A DNA stretch of 64,000 nucleotides from Ichthyophis bannanicus (taxonomy: Eukaryota; Chordata; Amphibia; Gymnophiona; Ichthyophiidae), in contig CM066040.1 of the NCBI GenBank assembly GCA_033557465.1, forward strand, positions 330,106,297 to 330,170,296, given 5' to 3'. Each line of letters starts with the position of its first letter. Positions within the stretch are counted from its first letter, which is position 1. Positions 21,650-32,332 of this stretch are shown in pieces. A model generated the notes under the pieces. The model did no database searches, was not told the origin of the DNA, and was given only the letters and a program-made list of their open reading frames with translations. The position numbers and the translations under genes are program-made.

Positions 21650-22558
21650 TGGACTGGAAATTACAAATGGAAACGGTGTCGCACATGTTTGGGTAGGAAC
21701 CCACCTGAACACCAGTGACCATCAGGCAGTAAGGTTTGATATAAAAGTTGTGGAAGAGAAGAATCTCCTGAAACTCAAGATTCTGAATTTCAGAAATATT
21801 GACTGATGAAATGGGAGGGTACCATTAGAAAGCATTGACAGGATAGCAGGAGGTAGGTGAAATGGAAGAACAGTGTGCCAAGCTAAAAGAAGCTATAAAT
21901 ATCCCAACAAATATTTATGTTGGAAAAGTTCATAAAAGTAAGAGGGAAAGGAATTCAGTAAGTTTTTCAAAAAAGTGACAGAAAAAAATAAAGGCAAGAA
22001 CCTTAGTATTCAAAAGTACAAGAGTTCTGAAAAAGAACAACATAAAGAAGAGTACTTGGTGAAGCTGACAGAGATGAGGAAATCAGGAGAGCAGAAGAAA
22101 AGAGTTAAGACTTTAAGTATGTCAGAAAAAGGAGGAAGACCAGAGGCAGAATTGTAAGATTAAAAGATGACGGGGAGCGAGATATGGAGAGATGATATAA
22201 AAAAACAGAAATTGTAAACAAATATATTTTTCCATAATTGCTGAAGAAAGCTTTGGACAAGAGCCACTGATTGTTGGTAAAAGTATTTATGGAAGTGAAG
22301 TGAATACGACACTATTTACGGAAGAGCGTCTTTGCGTGAAACTGGCAAAACTAGACATTGACAATCCATGAGTCTGTATGGAATGCATTAAAATAGTTCA
22401 GAGAGGTTCTGGTGGTAATCAAAATTTTCATGCAATGCATAATCAAACTCTGAAATTTGTTGCCAGAGGATGTGGTAAAAGCTGTTAGTGTAGCTGGGTT
22501 TAAAAGAAATTTGGACAAGTTCCTGGAAGAAAAGTCCATAAACCATTATTGAAGTGAA
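21650..22558 (+). mobile_element. CR1 patchwork (CR1-b endonuclease linker, then CR1-a 3' part)
   Basis: 21650-22200 resembles the linker after the endonuclease in the copy at 39860-40430 (HKEEYLVKLTEMRK, compare TEEHRKEYRIKLKETKREIR), with stops. From about 22395 the sequence is the CR1-a 3' region (AVSVAGFKRNLDKFLEEKSI reading), ending in aaaccattattgaag. The two parts belong to different CR1 subfamilies, so this is a junction of at least two insertions. Confidence 0.55.
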
Positions 22559-22559
22559 C

Positions 22560-23420
22560 CATGGAGGCACAGCTAAAATACCAGTGGTTATATCCCTTTG
22601 GAATGGCCTTCACAAAAGAAGAGCACATGTGGAAAGTGCGGACAGTAGTGGAGGCAAATGCAGTTGTGAAGGAGGCGGCTGTACAAATGGAGGACACAGG
22701 ACCACAGGAGAGATGCCAATCAATAGGATCGAAAAAAGCAGGCTGGACACTTTTTCCCACAAGCAAGTTTAAGATGAGATGAACCGGGCCTATGAAGAAT
22801 GCATCTAAATGAGCTTGTGAGAGCTGGGACTAAGGATCTTAGGGGTATGTTTACTAAACCGGGCTAACGGTTAACCTGGGCTATCTGCCACTAGGTCCCA
22901 TATTATTCAATGGGACCTAGTTGCAGATAGCCCGGGTTAACCATTAGCCCGGTTTAGTAAACATATCCCTTAGACTTTATAGAGGAGCTCTAATGAGGAA
23001 ATTGGCGAGTCTGCAAAGTGGAAAGTTTAACTGAGTGATTTGGATGGGGCAAAATGCATTTGGGGAGGTGGGACGCGGAGTATGTTAATAAGGGGGAATT
23101 AGATGATTTAGAGGAATAGCTGCATGATGATATGTGTGAGTGAGAAGGAGAGGGGGGGCACAAGAACAAATACAAAGATGATTGGAGGAGAGGAGGGGGG
23201 AGAGATGTTTGGCAAGGTGAGCACTGCTCCAAGGTAAATGCCTCTGAAAATGGGGGGAGGGGGAAGGAAGGGTGGGGGGAGGGGAGGGGTGGCAGTTGAT
23301 AGTGGCCACCATCAATGCCAAGGGGTTAAATTCATGGAATAAGCAATGCTTATTGGAGAAAGAAAGGGGTTGCCTCAAGACTGATATCTTTTGTATCCAA
23401 GAGACATAACAGCAGATGTT
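22560..23420 (+). mobile_element. Second copy of the Tx1/L1-like ORF1-ORF2 junction region
   Basis: This stretch repeats 18715-19395 almost colinearly, from agctaaaataccagtggtta to gagacataacagcagatgtt. It contains the 128-bp MITE at 22842-22969 that is absent from the 18-19 kb copy. Either it is an independent fragmentary insertion or a segmental duplication; the start next to CR1 sequence gives no clear target duplication. Confidence 0.65.
22842..22969. mobile_element. Harbinger-like palindromic MITE, 128 bp, TTA target duplication
   Basis: Two 60-bp arms (22842-22901 and 22910-22969) are reverse complements with 4 mismatches around an 8-bp centre. The ends read ggggtatgtttactaaaccg and the matching inverse. 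A tta triplet flanks both sides (22839-22841, 22970-22972). The related copy at about 18953 reads ggaccttagattttatagag across the same point, giving the empty site directly. A 3-bp TTA/TAA duplication is the hallmark of PIF/Harbinger; the family call rests on that. Confidence 0.8.
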
Positions 23421-23590
23421 GCAGTTGCAGAGATACCCCCTGTTTACACCTGAGATAGGCAGCATAGAATCTATGTACCTTTTTGGGAATCTGACAGGTA
23501 CTTGTGACCTAGACTGGCCGCTCTTGAAAACAGGATACTGGGCTTGATGGACCCTTGGTCTGACCAAGTGTGGCATATCTTATGTTCTTT
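23421..23590 (+). mobile_element. CR1-a 3' end
   Basis: It runs from gagataccccctgtttacac to the tail with actgggcttgatggaccctt, ggtctgaccaagtgtggcat and atcttatgttct. No coding sequence. Confidence 0.75.
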
Positions 23591-24462
23591 TGGTCTGCTG
23601 AAGGATCTGTTAAGTAGATCAGGTTCCATAAAACTGGAGACGAGCAAATATAGTCCCTCTCCATAAAAGTGGTAACAGAAATTTGGAAACTAGAGCTGGT
23701 TATTCTTACTTCAGTGGTGAAAAATTCAATGGAGACTTTATTAATGCAAAAGATAGTAGATTACATACAAATCAGCAGATTGCAGGATTCAAGGTTGCTT
23801 GATTTCACCAAAGGCAGATTGTGTCTAAAGAATCTGATTGATTTTTTTGGTTGGGCGACTAGAAAATGAGATCAGGGGCCTGCATTTGATGTGATTTAGT
23901 TGGATTTCAGCAATGCTTTTGATACTATCTGATACAGGAGGTCTCATGAGTAAAATGAGTTTCTTGAGTATAGATCCCGAGGTGGAGGATGGATTTGAAA
24001 CCGAACTTGGAATAACGTATAGATTGCTTCTCTTCACTTACAATTTAACCTTGGTTGGTAGTAAATTGAATTTACTCTGAGGAGAGAATGATGATTAGTA
24101 GTTTCTCAAGATAAGTTTTAGAGCTGGTTCTATTCAGTATATTTGTGGTATCATGGAGAGGTTAGAAGGAAGAGGTTTTGTCTTTTTGTATGTTCCATGA
24201 AGATCTGCTACAGAATAGAAAACCCTGAGAAAGTACATAGAATGAGAAATGATCTAAAGAAAGCTTGAGAATTGGTCAGATGCTTGGCAAATGAAATTCA
24301 ATGCAATAAAGTTCTGAGTCATGCATTTGGGGTGCAGAAATCCAAAGAAACAATGCATGATAGTGGGTGAGGAGAGGGACTATGAGAAAGACCTTTGAGT
24401 GATGGTGTCTGATTGTCTCAAGGTAGCAGAAAAGTATGACAAGACGATGGCTAGACAAAACA
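23590..24462 (+). mobile_element. CR1-b reverse transcriptase region, very decayed
   Basis: Fragments in several frames follow CR1-b RT order: IVPLHKSGNRN near 23657, the pattern of LVGFQQCF*YYL for LDFSKAFDTV near 23905, a decayed (R/C)GTMRKTFE near 24380. No open frame over 70 codons. The copy stops where the inverted-repeat element begins at 24470. Confidence 0.55.
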
Positions 24463-24856
24463 AGGGAAGGAGGTGTAGAAAAGAAGTCCTTTATTAGCAA
24501 AAGCACCCTGATACGGCTACATTTCAGCACACTGCCTTCTTCAGTGTGAACCTCAAGACATAAAAATAAAAAGTAATAACAAGCATAAGTAAAACACATA
24601 AATCATAAATACAATTAAAATACAAAATAAAACCAAATCATAACAAAATTAATACATACAATAATAGTAATAATAATAACATGCTAAAATAAGAAAAAAA
24701 GCACTCATTGGACCATAAAACTAAAAGATAGCAAATTACAAATACATTAAAAAGGCAATGCATAGCCATAAAAGAACATGTACTAGTACGGGGTGTGATC
24801 AAAAAGTATTGAGACTTGTTGTATAGCTAGGAGGTGTGATCAAAGAGCATGTAGTG

Positions 24857-24905
24857 ACCTAGTTCTCCAGGACCAAGCAGGAAGTCAGTCCTCACATATG
24901 GGTGA
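24857..24905 (+). repeat. DIRS copy 3 left terminal repeat
   Basis: The sequence starting agttctccaggaccaagcag at about 24861 is the reverse complement of 30823-30868 in the internal complementary region. The first bases are uncertain because DIRS elements leave no target duplication. Confidence 0.75.
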
Positions 24906-25272
24906 CATTGGCGCCGATGGAGCCCCCGTGCTGAGCATTTCTCCAGCTTTCAAGGAAAGCCTTTGGGAATGCAGCACGCATGCGCGGTTCCCTTCCCACC
25001 CAAGGGTGCCACCTTGCTCAGTCTTTCTTTTTCCGCGGAGCCCAACGGACGTGAGTTTGTGTCACCCGGGAAAAGTAGATTTTTTTTTAGCACTTTTGGC
25101 TTTTTTTGTTCCAGTTTGACACCAGTTCCCCTTCCCGCCTGGGCTCGGTACACCGGTATCGAGTCCGGAGTTTTGATTTTCGTTTTTTGTCCTTCGTGAC
25201 TAGCGTTCGCGCTCTTTTTGTGTTTTCACTGGCAGCCCGGTCTTTTGACCTTGCAGGGGCCCTTTTCCCCCG

Positions 25273-26978
25273 ATGGCTGCCAGCGGGTTCAAAAAGTGTG
25301 ATCGATGCAAGAAACTTATGTCTCTCACCGACACACATGACTGCTGCCTCCGTTGCCTAGGGCCTGACCATGACTCGCTGGCCTGTGACCCATGCGGCAA
25401 AATGTCGTCTAAGGCACTTCGGAGCCGTCAGCATCAACATGAGAGAATTTTCTCAGAGTCCACGTCCGGCCAGGCCCGGACTTCGCCAGAGGCCTCGACA
25501 TCTCGGGAGTCTGACCCCGAGTGCCGTCGGGCTTCCTCTGAGAGGGAGTCTCCAACCCAGGAACACAGAAGGAAGAAGAAGCTCGCGAGGGCGATGTCGG
25601 TGGAGGCTCCTGGATCCTCGAGGGCCAGGTCACGTAGCCCTGACCGCCGCCCCAGGCTCTCGGAGTCAGAGAGGCCGTCCAAGTTACCTTGTGTGGAGCC
25701 GGAGTCCCCGAGTCAAGTAAGTGCTATTGTCCTCGTGGACTCTCCTCCGGGGGAGCCGACGTCGGGCCCTGCTGAGTCTCCTGAGCTGGACTCAGGTTGA
25801 CAGCCTTGGAGAGCAGCTTGGCAGCCTTCATGGAACAGCAGCGGGTACTGATAGCCGGTCTGACTGGTGCATCTGCCCCGAGCACCGGGACCTCAATGTC
25901 CAAGTCGACCCCAGAGACCGAGCTGATCCTCGAGTCGATGAAGTCTCGAGTCGATCCTCGGTCAAAGTCCCCCTCGACCTCCTGTGCGGGGCCGAGGTCA
26001 TCAACGCCGATACCCTCGGCGTCAGGGCGGGTGGCACCGAGGCCCACACAGCCGGAGGAATCGGCGTGGGAGACGGAGGACGAGGAGTCCCTTGACACCT
26101 TCCGGACCCAGTGTGTCCCTTCAGACTCACCGGAGTCCGAGCCTCGGAGAAGGTCCCCCCCCCCCCCAGAGGATACCCGGTTCTCGGACTTCGTGAGGAA
26201 CATGGCCAAAGCTTTGGCCTTCCCTGCAGACGCCGAGGAGGAGCCTTGAGCCGAGGAGCTCGATGCCCTCCAGTATGACTTTCCTCCGAAGGAAGCCTTT
26301 ACTGTACCGGTTCCTCTGATGCTGGAACGGCTGCTCTTCCGTATGTGGGAGGCACTGGCCTCGGCGCCGGTTCTTAGCAAACGTGTCGATTCCATTTGTC
26401 GAGTCCGTAAGAGCCCTGGGTTCCAAAAGGCGCAGCTACCGCACAACTCCATGGTTGTGGAATCGGCCATGCACCGCCTGAAGAGTCAGAAGATGCACTC
26501 CTCGGTGCCCCCCGGCCGGGAGACCCGGAACCTGGATGCCCTCGGTAGAAAGTGCTTCCAGGGCTCTATGCTATCTTGCCGTGTCCAGACCTACCAGCTG
26601 TACATGGGCATGTACCTACGAGACCTGGCAAAGGAGATTGCTGGGTTCTCAGCTGGCCTCTCCGAGGAAACTTTGCAGAGGTTCAAGGCTTTGTCAACAG
26701 GGATTCAAGAGTGCTCAAAGTTTCTCTCTCGAGCAGCCTATGATGGCTTTGAGGCTTCAGCCCGGGTAGCTACGGCTGGCATCGGTGCATGCCGTCAGGC
26801 CTGGCTGCAGTCATCAGACCTGGAGTCATGGGTGCAGGACAAGTTGGTCAAAGTCCCTTGCCAAGGTGAAAACCTTTTCGGTAAGCCCATGACTGAAAAG
26901 GCTGCAGAAATCGAGACTGAGACTCTCACCAGGACAAGGCTGTCCAGGAAGACTTCTGCCCCTTCTCAGAAAAAGTAG
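25273..26978 (+). pseudogene. DIRS copy 3 Gag, one frameshift and one stop
   Basis: The N-terminus has a Cys/His motif, CDRCKKLMSLTDTHDCCLRC then LGPDHDSLACDPC, closely paralleled in copy 4. A Ser/Arg/Pro-rich linker follows. Near 25790 the frame shifts to the run starting MTALESSLAAFMEQQ, and a stop lies at 26248. The capsid-like region continues at 26319: LLFRMWEALASAPVLSKRVD, then LYMGMYLRDLAKEIAG, and ESWVQDKLVKVPCQGENLFG. In the parent element this protein would package the RNA. Long minus-strand ORFs here (such as 25724-26470) are GC-rich shadows. Confidence 0.75.
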
Positions 26979-27236
26979 AGCTCGGGAAAGAAGCCCTTTT
27001 TCCCGAGGAAGGGTGCTGCCTACAAATCCTACCCTCAATATCAGGCCTCTCCAGCTCCCCAACAGGGCCAGCAGGCCAAAGGGCAGGGGCATGGGCCCCG
27101 TAGGCAGAAGACCCCCAAGCTGCCAGCTCTGGCTCCTGCACAGCAGGGAGTGGGGTTTTGACTCCCACAGTAAGGCCCCTTCTCCAAAGCTGGCTCCACT
27201 CAGCACAGGACATCGGCTGACCCTGTACACCTACAG

Positions 27237-29066
27237 GTGGCCAGCCATCACAGGGGATACCTGGGTACTCAGCATAGTCCAAAAGGGCTACATGCTCCAC
27301 TTCCACCAGCTACCCCCTCCTACTTTCCACAGGAGCCTCCAAGACTCCCTCTGCACAGAAACCTCCTCCTTCAGGAGTTGGCAAGTCTTCTAAAGGAACA
27401 GGCGGTGGAACCGGTGCCTCACCACCTGGAAGGGCAAGGCTTCTACTCCAGGTACTTCCTGGTACCAGAAAGGACAGGAGGCCTCCGGCCTATCCTAGAC
27501 TTGCGAAACCTAAACAAATTTCTAGAGAGAGAAAAGTTCAAGATGCTTACCCTTGGGATACTGCTTCCCTACCTCCAGCAGGGAGACTGGCTATGCTCCT
27601 TAGACCAAAAGGATGCTTATACTCACATCCTCATTCACCCAGACCACAGACAATAACTCAGATTTGTGGTGGGAGGAAACCATTTTCAGTACAGGGTACT
27701 TCCCTTTGGCCTAACCTCCGCTCCCAGGGTTTTCACCAAATGCCTGGTGGTGGTGGCGGCCTATCTCAGGAATCAGGGAATTTTTGTCTTCCCATACCCG
27801 AATGACTGGCTCATCAGGGCCAGTCTCTCCAAGAGGCCAGACAAGCCACTCTTCGAACTGTCTCTCTTCTTCAGCATCTGGGTTTTGTTATAAACTACAC
27901 GAAGTCCACTTTACTCCCCTCACAGAACCTAGAGTTTATAGGGGCAAGATTAGACACCCTGCAGGCAAGAGCTTTCTTGCCCGAGGACAGGGTCCACAGA
28001 CTGATGGACTTGGCAAACCAGTTCCAAAGCAATTCTCAGGTCTCCACCAGGCACTTCCTGCGGCTCCTGGGCCACATGGCATCCACGGTACATGTGACTC
28101 CGAATGCCCAACTGCACATGTGGGCTGCTCAGTCGTGCCTCAGAGCTCAGTGGGCGCAGGCCACAGGTGACCTCCGAGACAGAGTAAAGGTGTCCATACC
28201 ACTTTTGGACTCCTTGCAGTGGTGGCTACATCCCCCAAACCTTCTCAGGGGGGTACCTTTTCAGGCCCCAGCACACACAAGGGTGCTGACGACCGATGCT
28301 TCCTTAAAGGGCTGGGGTGCACATTGCCAGGGCACGTGCACTCAAGGCCTCTGGTCTCCTCGGGAGGCCACACAGCAGATCAATCTTTTGGAGCTGCGAG
28401 CAATCTACTTGGCTCTACAGGCTTTTTCTCATGCTCTCTCTCACCTCTTAGTTCAGACAGACAATCAGGTAGCAATGTTCTGTGTGAACAAGCAAGGGGG
28501 CACGGGGTCCAGGCTCCTATGTCAGGAGGCACAGGCCCTTTGCTCCTTTGCAATCAAACAGGGCATTTTGCTCAAAGCAGTTTTAACTACCTGGTCAGGA
28601 GAACTTCTTAGCAGACAAGCTAAGCAGGATTCTCCAGACCCACGAATGGCAGTTGAATCCATTGGTGGTCCAGCAGATCTTCCTACGATGGAGACTTCCA
28701 CCCATCAATCTCTTTGCAAGTCCACTGAACCGTCAGCTGCCCAGGTTTTGCTCCAGACAGCCGCATCCCCTGAGAATGGCAGCAGATGCTTTTCTGATCT
28801 CTTGGTCTATGGGCCTCCTGTATGCGTTTCCTCCCACGCCCCTGGTGGTCCGAACTCTGTTCAGGATTCTCTGGGACAAGGCCTCGGTGATTCTAGTAGC
28901 CCACAGATGGCCGAGGCAACCGTGGTTTCCACTTCTGCTACAGTTGGCAGTGGAAACTCCTTTCCCTCTGGGGTTGCAACACGATCTCCTGTCTCAAGAT
29001 CAAGGTTCCCTTCAGCACCCCAATTTCTGTTCCCTCAGTCTGATGGCCTGGCTGCTGAAAGGATAG
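27237..29066 (+). pseudogene. DIRS copy 3 RT, RNase H and Dam-like methyltransferase, broken
   Basis: RT: GFYSRYFLVPERTGGLRPIL, DLRNLNKFLEREKFKM, a stop at 27654-27656, then FQYRVLPFGLTSAPRVFTKC and a mutated active site YPND at about 27797 in place of YLDD. RNase H (28285-28500): TTDASLKGWGAHC, INLLELRAIYLALQ, QTDNQVAMFCVNKQGGTGS. Methyltransferase region in another frame (28653-29066): INLFASPLNRQLPRFCSR, DAFLISWSMGLLYAFPPTPL and HRWPRQPWFPLLLQL. The FPP box is intact. At least three lesions exist. Confidence 0.8.
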
Positions 29067-30102
29067 TGCTAGCTCCCTTGTTTCTACCTAAAGAGGTTGA
29101 GGAGGTGGTTTTGGCCTCTAGGAGGCAGTCCACCAGAAAGTCTTATGCCCTCAAGTGGCATAGGTTCACAATATGGTGTGCTCAGCGCAATGAAGATTTT
29201 TTCTTGTGCCTTTTGCCAGTAGTACTGCAGTATCTACTTCACCTGTCAGACCTAGGCCTTAAGTCTAACTCTGTTCGGGTCCACCTCAGTGCTCTATCAG
29301 CGCACCACTCACCGGTGGAGGAACAGTCTCTGTCGGTTCATCCCTTGGTGTCCCGCTTCCTCAGAGGTCTGCTTCTTCTCAAGCCTCCGGTTCGTCCACC
29401 GGCGACTGAGTGGGATCTGAATGTGGTCTTGTAGCAACTTACTCGCCCACCGTTTCAGCTGATGGCTACTTGCCATTTACGCTTCCTTTCTTGGAAAGCG
29501 CTCTTCCTGGTAGCTCTTACCTCAGCCAGACGTGTGAGTGAACTACAAGCTCTGGTTTTCGATAGACCATACACACAGTTCTATAGGAACAGGGTGGTCC
29601 TGCAGACCCACCTGAAGTTCCTTCCGAAAGTGGTCTCCTCTTTCCACCTCAACCAGGAGGTGGCTCTTCCGACCTTCTTTCCCAGGCTGCATACTAGCTG
29701 GGCTGAAACAGTCTTGCATACCCTGGACTGTAAGAGTGTGTTGTCTTTTTACATAGAACATACGAGGGGGCATCGAAGGGTCACTCAGCTCTTCGTCTCC
29801 TTTGACCTAATAAACTAGGTTTACCTGTCTCCAAGCGTACGTTGTCCACTTGAGTAGCAGATTGTATCGCCTGGGCATACAAGGCAGCCGATCTCCCCTT
29901 GCAGGGTCGAGTCATGGCCCACCGTGTCAGGGCGAAAGCCGCGTCAGTAGCTCATCTCCTCTCTGTTCCGTTGGCAGACATCTGCCGGGCCGCTACTTGG
30001 TCTTCAAGTCAGACTTTTGAACCCCACTACTACCTCGAGAGAAAGTCCCGAAGGGACAGTGCTTTCGGACAGGCGGTACTCCGTAATCTCTTTGAGGTTT
30101 AA
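28930..30102 (+). pseudogene. DIRS copy 3 tyrosine recombinase, broken
   Basis: It overlaps the methyltransferase end in another frame. Recognisable blocks: TRKSYALKWHRFTIWCAQRN, NSVRVHLSALS, PPATEWDLNVVL then a stop at 29432-29434, LTSARRVSELQALVF with the first catalytic Arg, a stop at 29816-29818, and after a frameshift AHRVRAKAASVAHL (His and Arg), RAATWSSSQTFEPHYYLE (Tyr). All catalytic residues are still readable although the frame is broken. Confidence 0.8.
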
Positions 30103-30103
30103 C

Positions 30104-30690
30104 ATAAGAACATAAGATATGCCATACTGGGTCAGACCAAGGTCCATCAAGCCCAGTATCCTGTTTCCAACAGTGGCCAATCTAGGTCATACGTACCTAG
30201 CAGTTTCCCTAAAAGACACAGGTTCCACAATGCTTGTACTGGGTCAAGCATTGATATCCTGGGTCCCTTCTTAATAATGGTTTATGGACCTTTCCTCCAG
30301 GAACTTGTCCAAACCTTTTTTAAACCCAGCTACACTAACAGCCTTTACTACATCCTCCGGTAACAAATTCCAGAGTTTGATTACACGTTGAGTGAAGAAA
30401 TATTTTCTTTTATTAGTTTTAAATAGTTTACCCTGTAGCTTCATTGCATGTCCCCTAGTCTTTCTATATTCTAATAACGTAAACAATCGATCTACGTTTA
30501 CCCGCTCCACTCTGTTCATTAATTTATAGACTTCTATCATATCTCCCCTCAGCCGTCTCTTTTCCAGGTTAAAGAGCCCTAGCCTTTTTAGCCTTTCTTC
30601 ATAGGAGTATCCTTCCATCCCCTTGACCATTTTGGTGGCTCTTCTCTGAACCCTTTCTAATAACGCTATATCCTTTTTAAGATACGGCAA
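30104..30690 (-). mobile_element. CR1-a 3' fragment, antisense, inside DIRS copy 3
   Basis: The plus strand begins acataagaacataagatatg, the reverse complement of the CR1-a tail, and the minus strand encodes PYLKKDIALLERVQRRATKM, KGMEGYSYEERLKRLGLFNL, NKRKYFFTQRVIKLWNLLPE (30271-30690). It sits between the recombinase stop and the ctcctaccctccgg stretch that follows the recombinase in other DIRS copies. 5'-truncated. Confidence 0.85.
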
Positions 30691-31179
30691 CTCCTACCCT
30701 CCGGCCCTTGTTTTGGGCTACCGTACAGGGGCATTCTCAGAGGATATTCTTCTCACAATTTCTGAGACTCTTGAGAGGGAACCATTTTTCAGCTTAGGGT
30801 TCCCGGTAGCCTAGAGCTGGGGAGTCCCATATGTGAGGACTGACTTCCTGCTTGGTCCTGGAGAAAGACTAGTTACTCACCTGTAACAAGTGTTCTCCAG
30901 GAGCAGCAAGAATCAGTCCTCACGACCCTCCCTCCTCCCCTGGAGTTGCAATCATATACTTCATTTTGTTTTTTGCTGTCTTTTAGCTATGTCATCAAAC
31001 TGAGCAAGATGGCACTCTTGAGCGGGAAGGGGACCGCGCATGCGCGCTGCATTCCCAAAGGCTTTCCTTGAAAGCTGGGGAAATGCTCCGCACGGGGCCT
31101 CCTTCGGCGCCGACGTCACCCATGTGTGAGGACAGATTCCTGCTGCTCCTGGAAAACATCTGTTATAGGAGAGTAACTA
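30691..31179 (+). repeat. DIRS copy 3 right end: internal complementary region and terminal repeat
   Basis: The complementary region (30823-30925) has two halves. The left (catatgtgaggactgacttc onward) mirrors 24857-24905 and the right (agttactcacctgtaacaag onward) mirrors 31125-31177. The palindrome GGCGCC is at 31106-31111. Confidence 0.8.
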
Positions 31180-31280
31180 CTCTATGTGCTCTACATGTGC
31201 AGAGTGTAGCGTGTCTGCAGCACACATGTATTTTTTTAATGACATGTAGTATCGTGTAAAAGCAGTTGATCAGATTTATG

Positions 31281-32332
31281 ATGAGTGAAAAAATTGAACA
31301 GCGGATTTGCATTAAATTCTGCCAGAAACTTGGAGATTCGTGCAAAGAGAATTATGACAAATTACAGCAAGTGCATGGCGATGAATTCATGAGTCATGCT
31401 GGAGTTTGACTGGTACAAATGTTTCCAAGAGGACTGCCAAAGTGTTGACAGTGACGAACGTTCTGGAAGGCCATCCACGAGCATGAATGAAGACAAAGTT
31501 GAAGCAGTGCGTGCCGCAATATGCTCAAATCGTCGATTGACTATCAGGGAGCTTGCTGAGGAAAAGGACATCACTTTCGGGTCGGTACAATCCATTCTTA
31601 CTATCAATTTGTGGATGAGGCGTGTGACTGCAAAATTCATGCCAAAACTCTTCTCCCCTGACCAAAAAGAAGATCAACTGTCAGCAGCCAGGGAGTTGTT
31701 GGAATGCATTGAAAATGACTTGGATTTCATCAAAAAGATTATTACTGGTGATGAATCATGGGTTTATGGTTAAGTCACAGATACTAAGGCTCAGTCCTCA
31801 CAATGGAAAACTCCAACTCTCCCAGACCCAAGAAAGCCCGTCAGGTGAGGAGCAATGTTAAGATCATGCTCACAGGTTTTTTTGATTACCAGGGTATTTT
31901 TCAACATGAGTAAACTCCAAAAGGCCAAACTATCAATAAGGAATACTACTTCGAAGTTCTTACTCATTTGAGAGATGCAGTTCATCGTAAGAGGCCAGAA
32001 TTGCACAGAAATGGTGAATATTTGCTTCATCACGATAATGCCCCAGCTTACGCATCACATCTTGTCCAGTAGTTCTTGGCCAAACACCAAATCGAGCAAG
32101 TCCATCAGCCCCTGTACTCACCTGACCTCGCATTTTTTACTTTCTCTTGTTTCTAAAACTGAAATTACCACTGAAAGGAAGGAGATTCGATGACTTGGAG
32201 GCCATTAAGCAAAATTCGACACAGCAGCTTCACAGCATAATGAAAAAGGCATTTCAAAATTGTTTCCAGCAGTGGCAGGAACCTTGGAGGAAGTGTGTTT
32301 TATTGAAAGGGAACTATTTTGAAGGACACTGA
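31281..32332 (+). pseudogene. mariner transposase, broken, probable loss of third catalytic Asp
   Basis: About 350 codons in three frames, the normal mariner length. The N-terminus reads MSEKIEQRICIKFCQKLGDS with HTH features, followed by DERSGRPSTSM and EKDITFGSVQSIL. Catalytic motifs: ITGDESWVYG with Asp at 31750-31752, and HHDNAPAYASHL with Asp at 32034-32036. After YSPDLA the usual P-x-D-F segment is missing: the text runs cctgacctcgcattttttac, short by about 8 bases, so the third Asp of the DD34D triad seems deleted. Several stops are also present. Flanking repeats identify the source. Confidence 0.75.

Larger units (their letters stand above)
24857..31179 (+). mobile_element. DIRS retrotransposon, copy 3 (all parts present)
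   Basis: From left to right: left terminal repeat (24857-24905), leader, gag (25273-26978), RT / RNase H / methyltransferase (27237-29066), recombinase (28930-30102), nested CR1 (30104-30690), internal complementary region (30823-30925) and right terminal repeat (to about 31179). The left repeat is the inverse of the left half of the complementary region and the right repeat the inverse of its right half. Length without the CR1 is about 5.7 kb. It is more GC-rich than the other copies, and its inner-end palindrome is GGCGCC (24910-24915, 31106-31111) instead of GGTACC. It carries several stops and frameshifts. Confidence 0.9.

Noticed and set aside
25724..26470. 248-aa minus-strand ORF
   Set aside because: It is the complement of GC-rich DIRS copy 3 gag, has Ser/Gly-rich composition only, and no motif; the plus strand aligns with Gag of two other copies.
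24857..31179. Target-site duplication around DIRS copy 3
   Set aside because: Compared the mariner sequence on both sides and found none, as expected for recombinase-mediated DIRS insertion.
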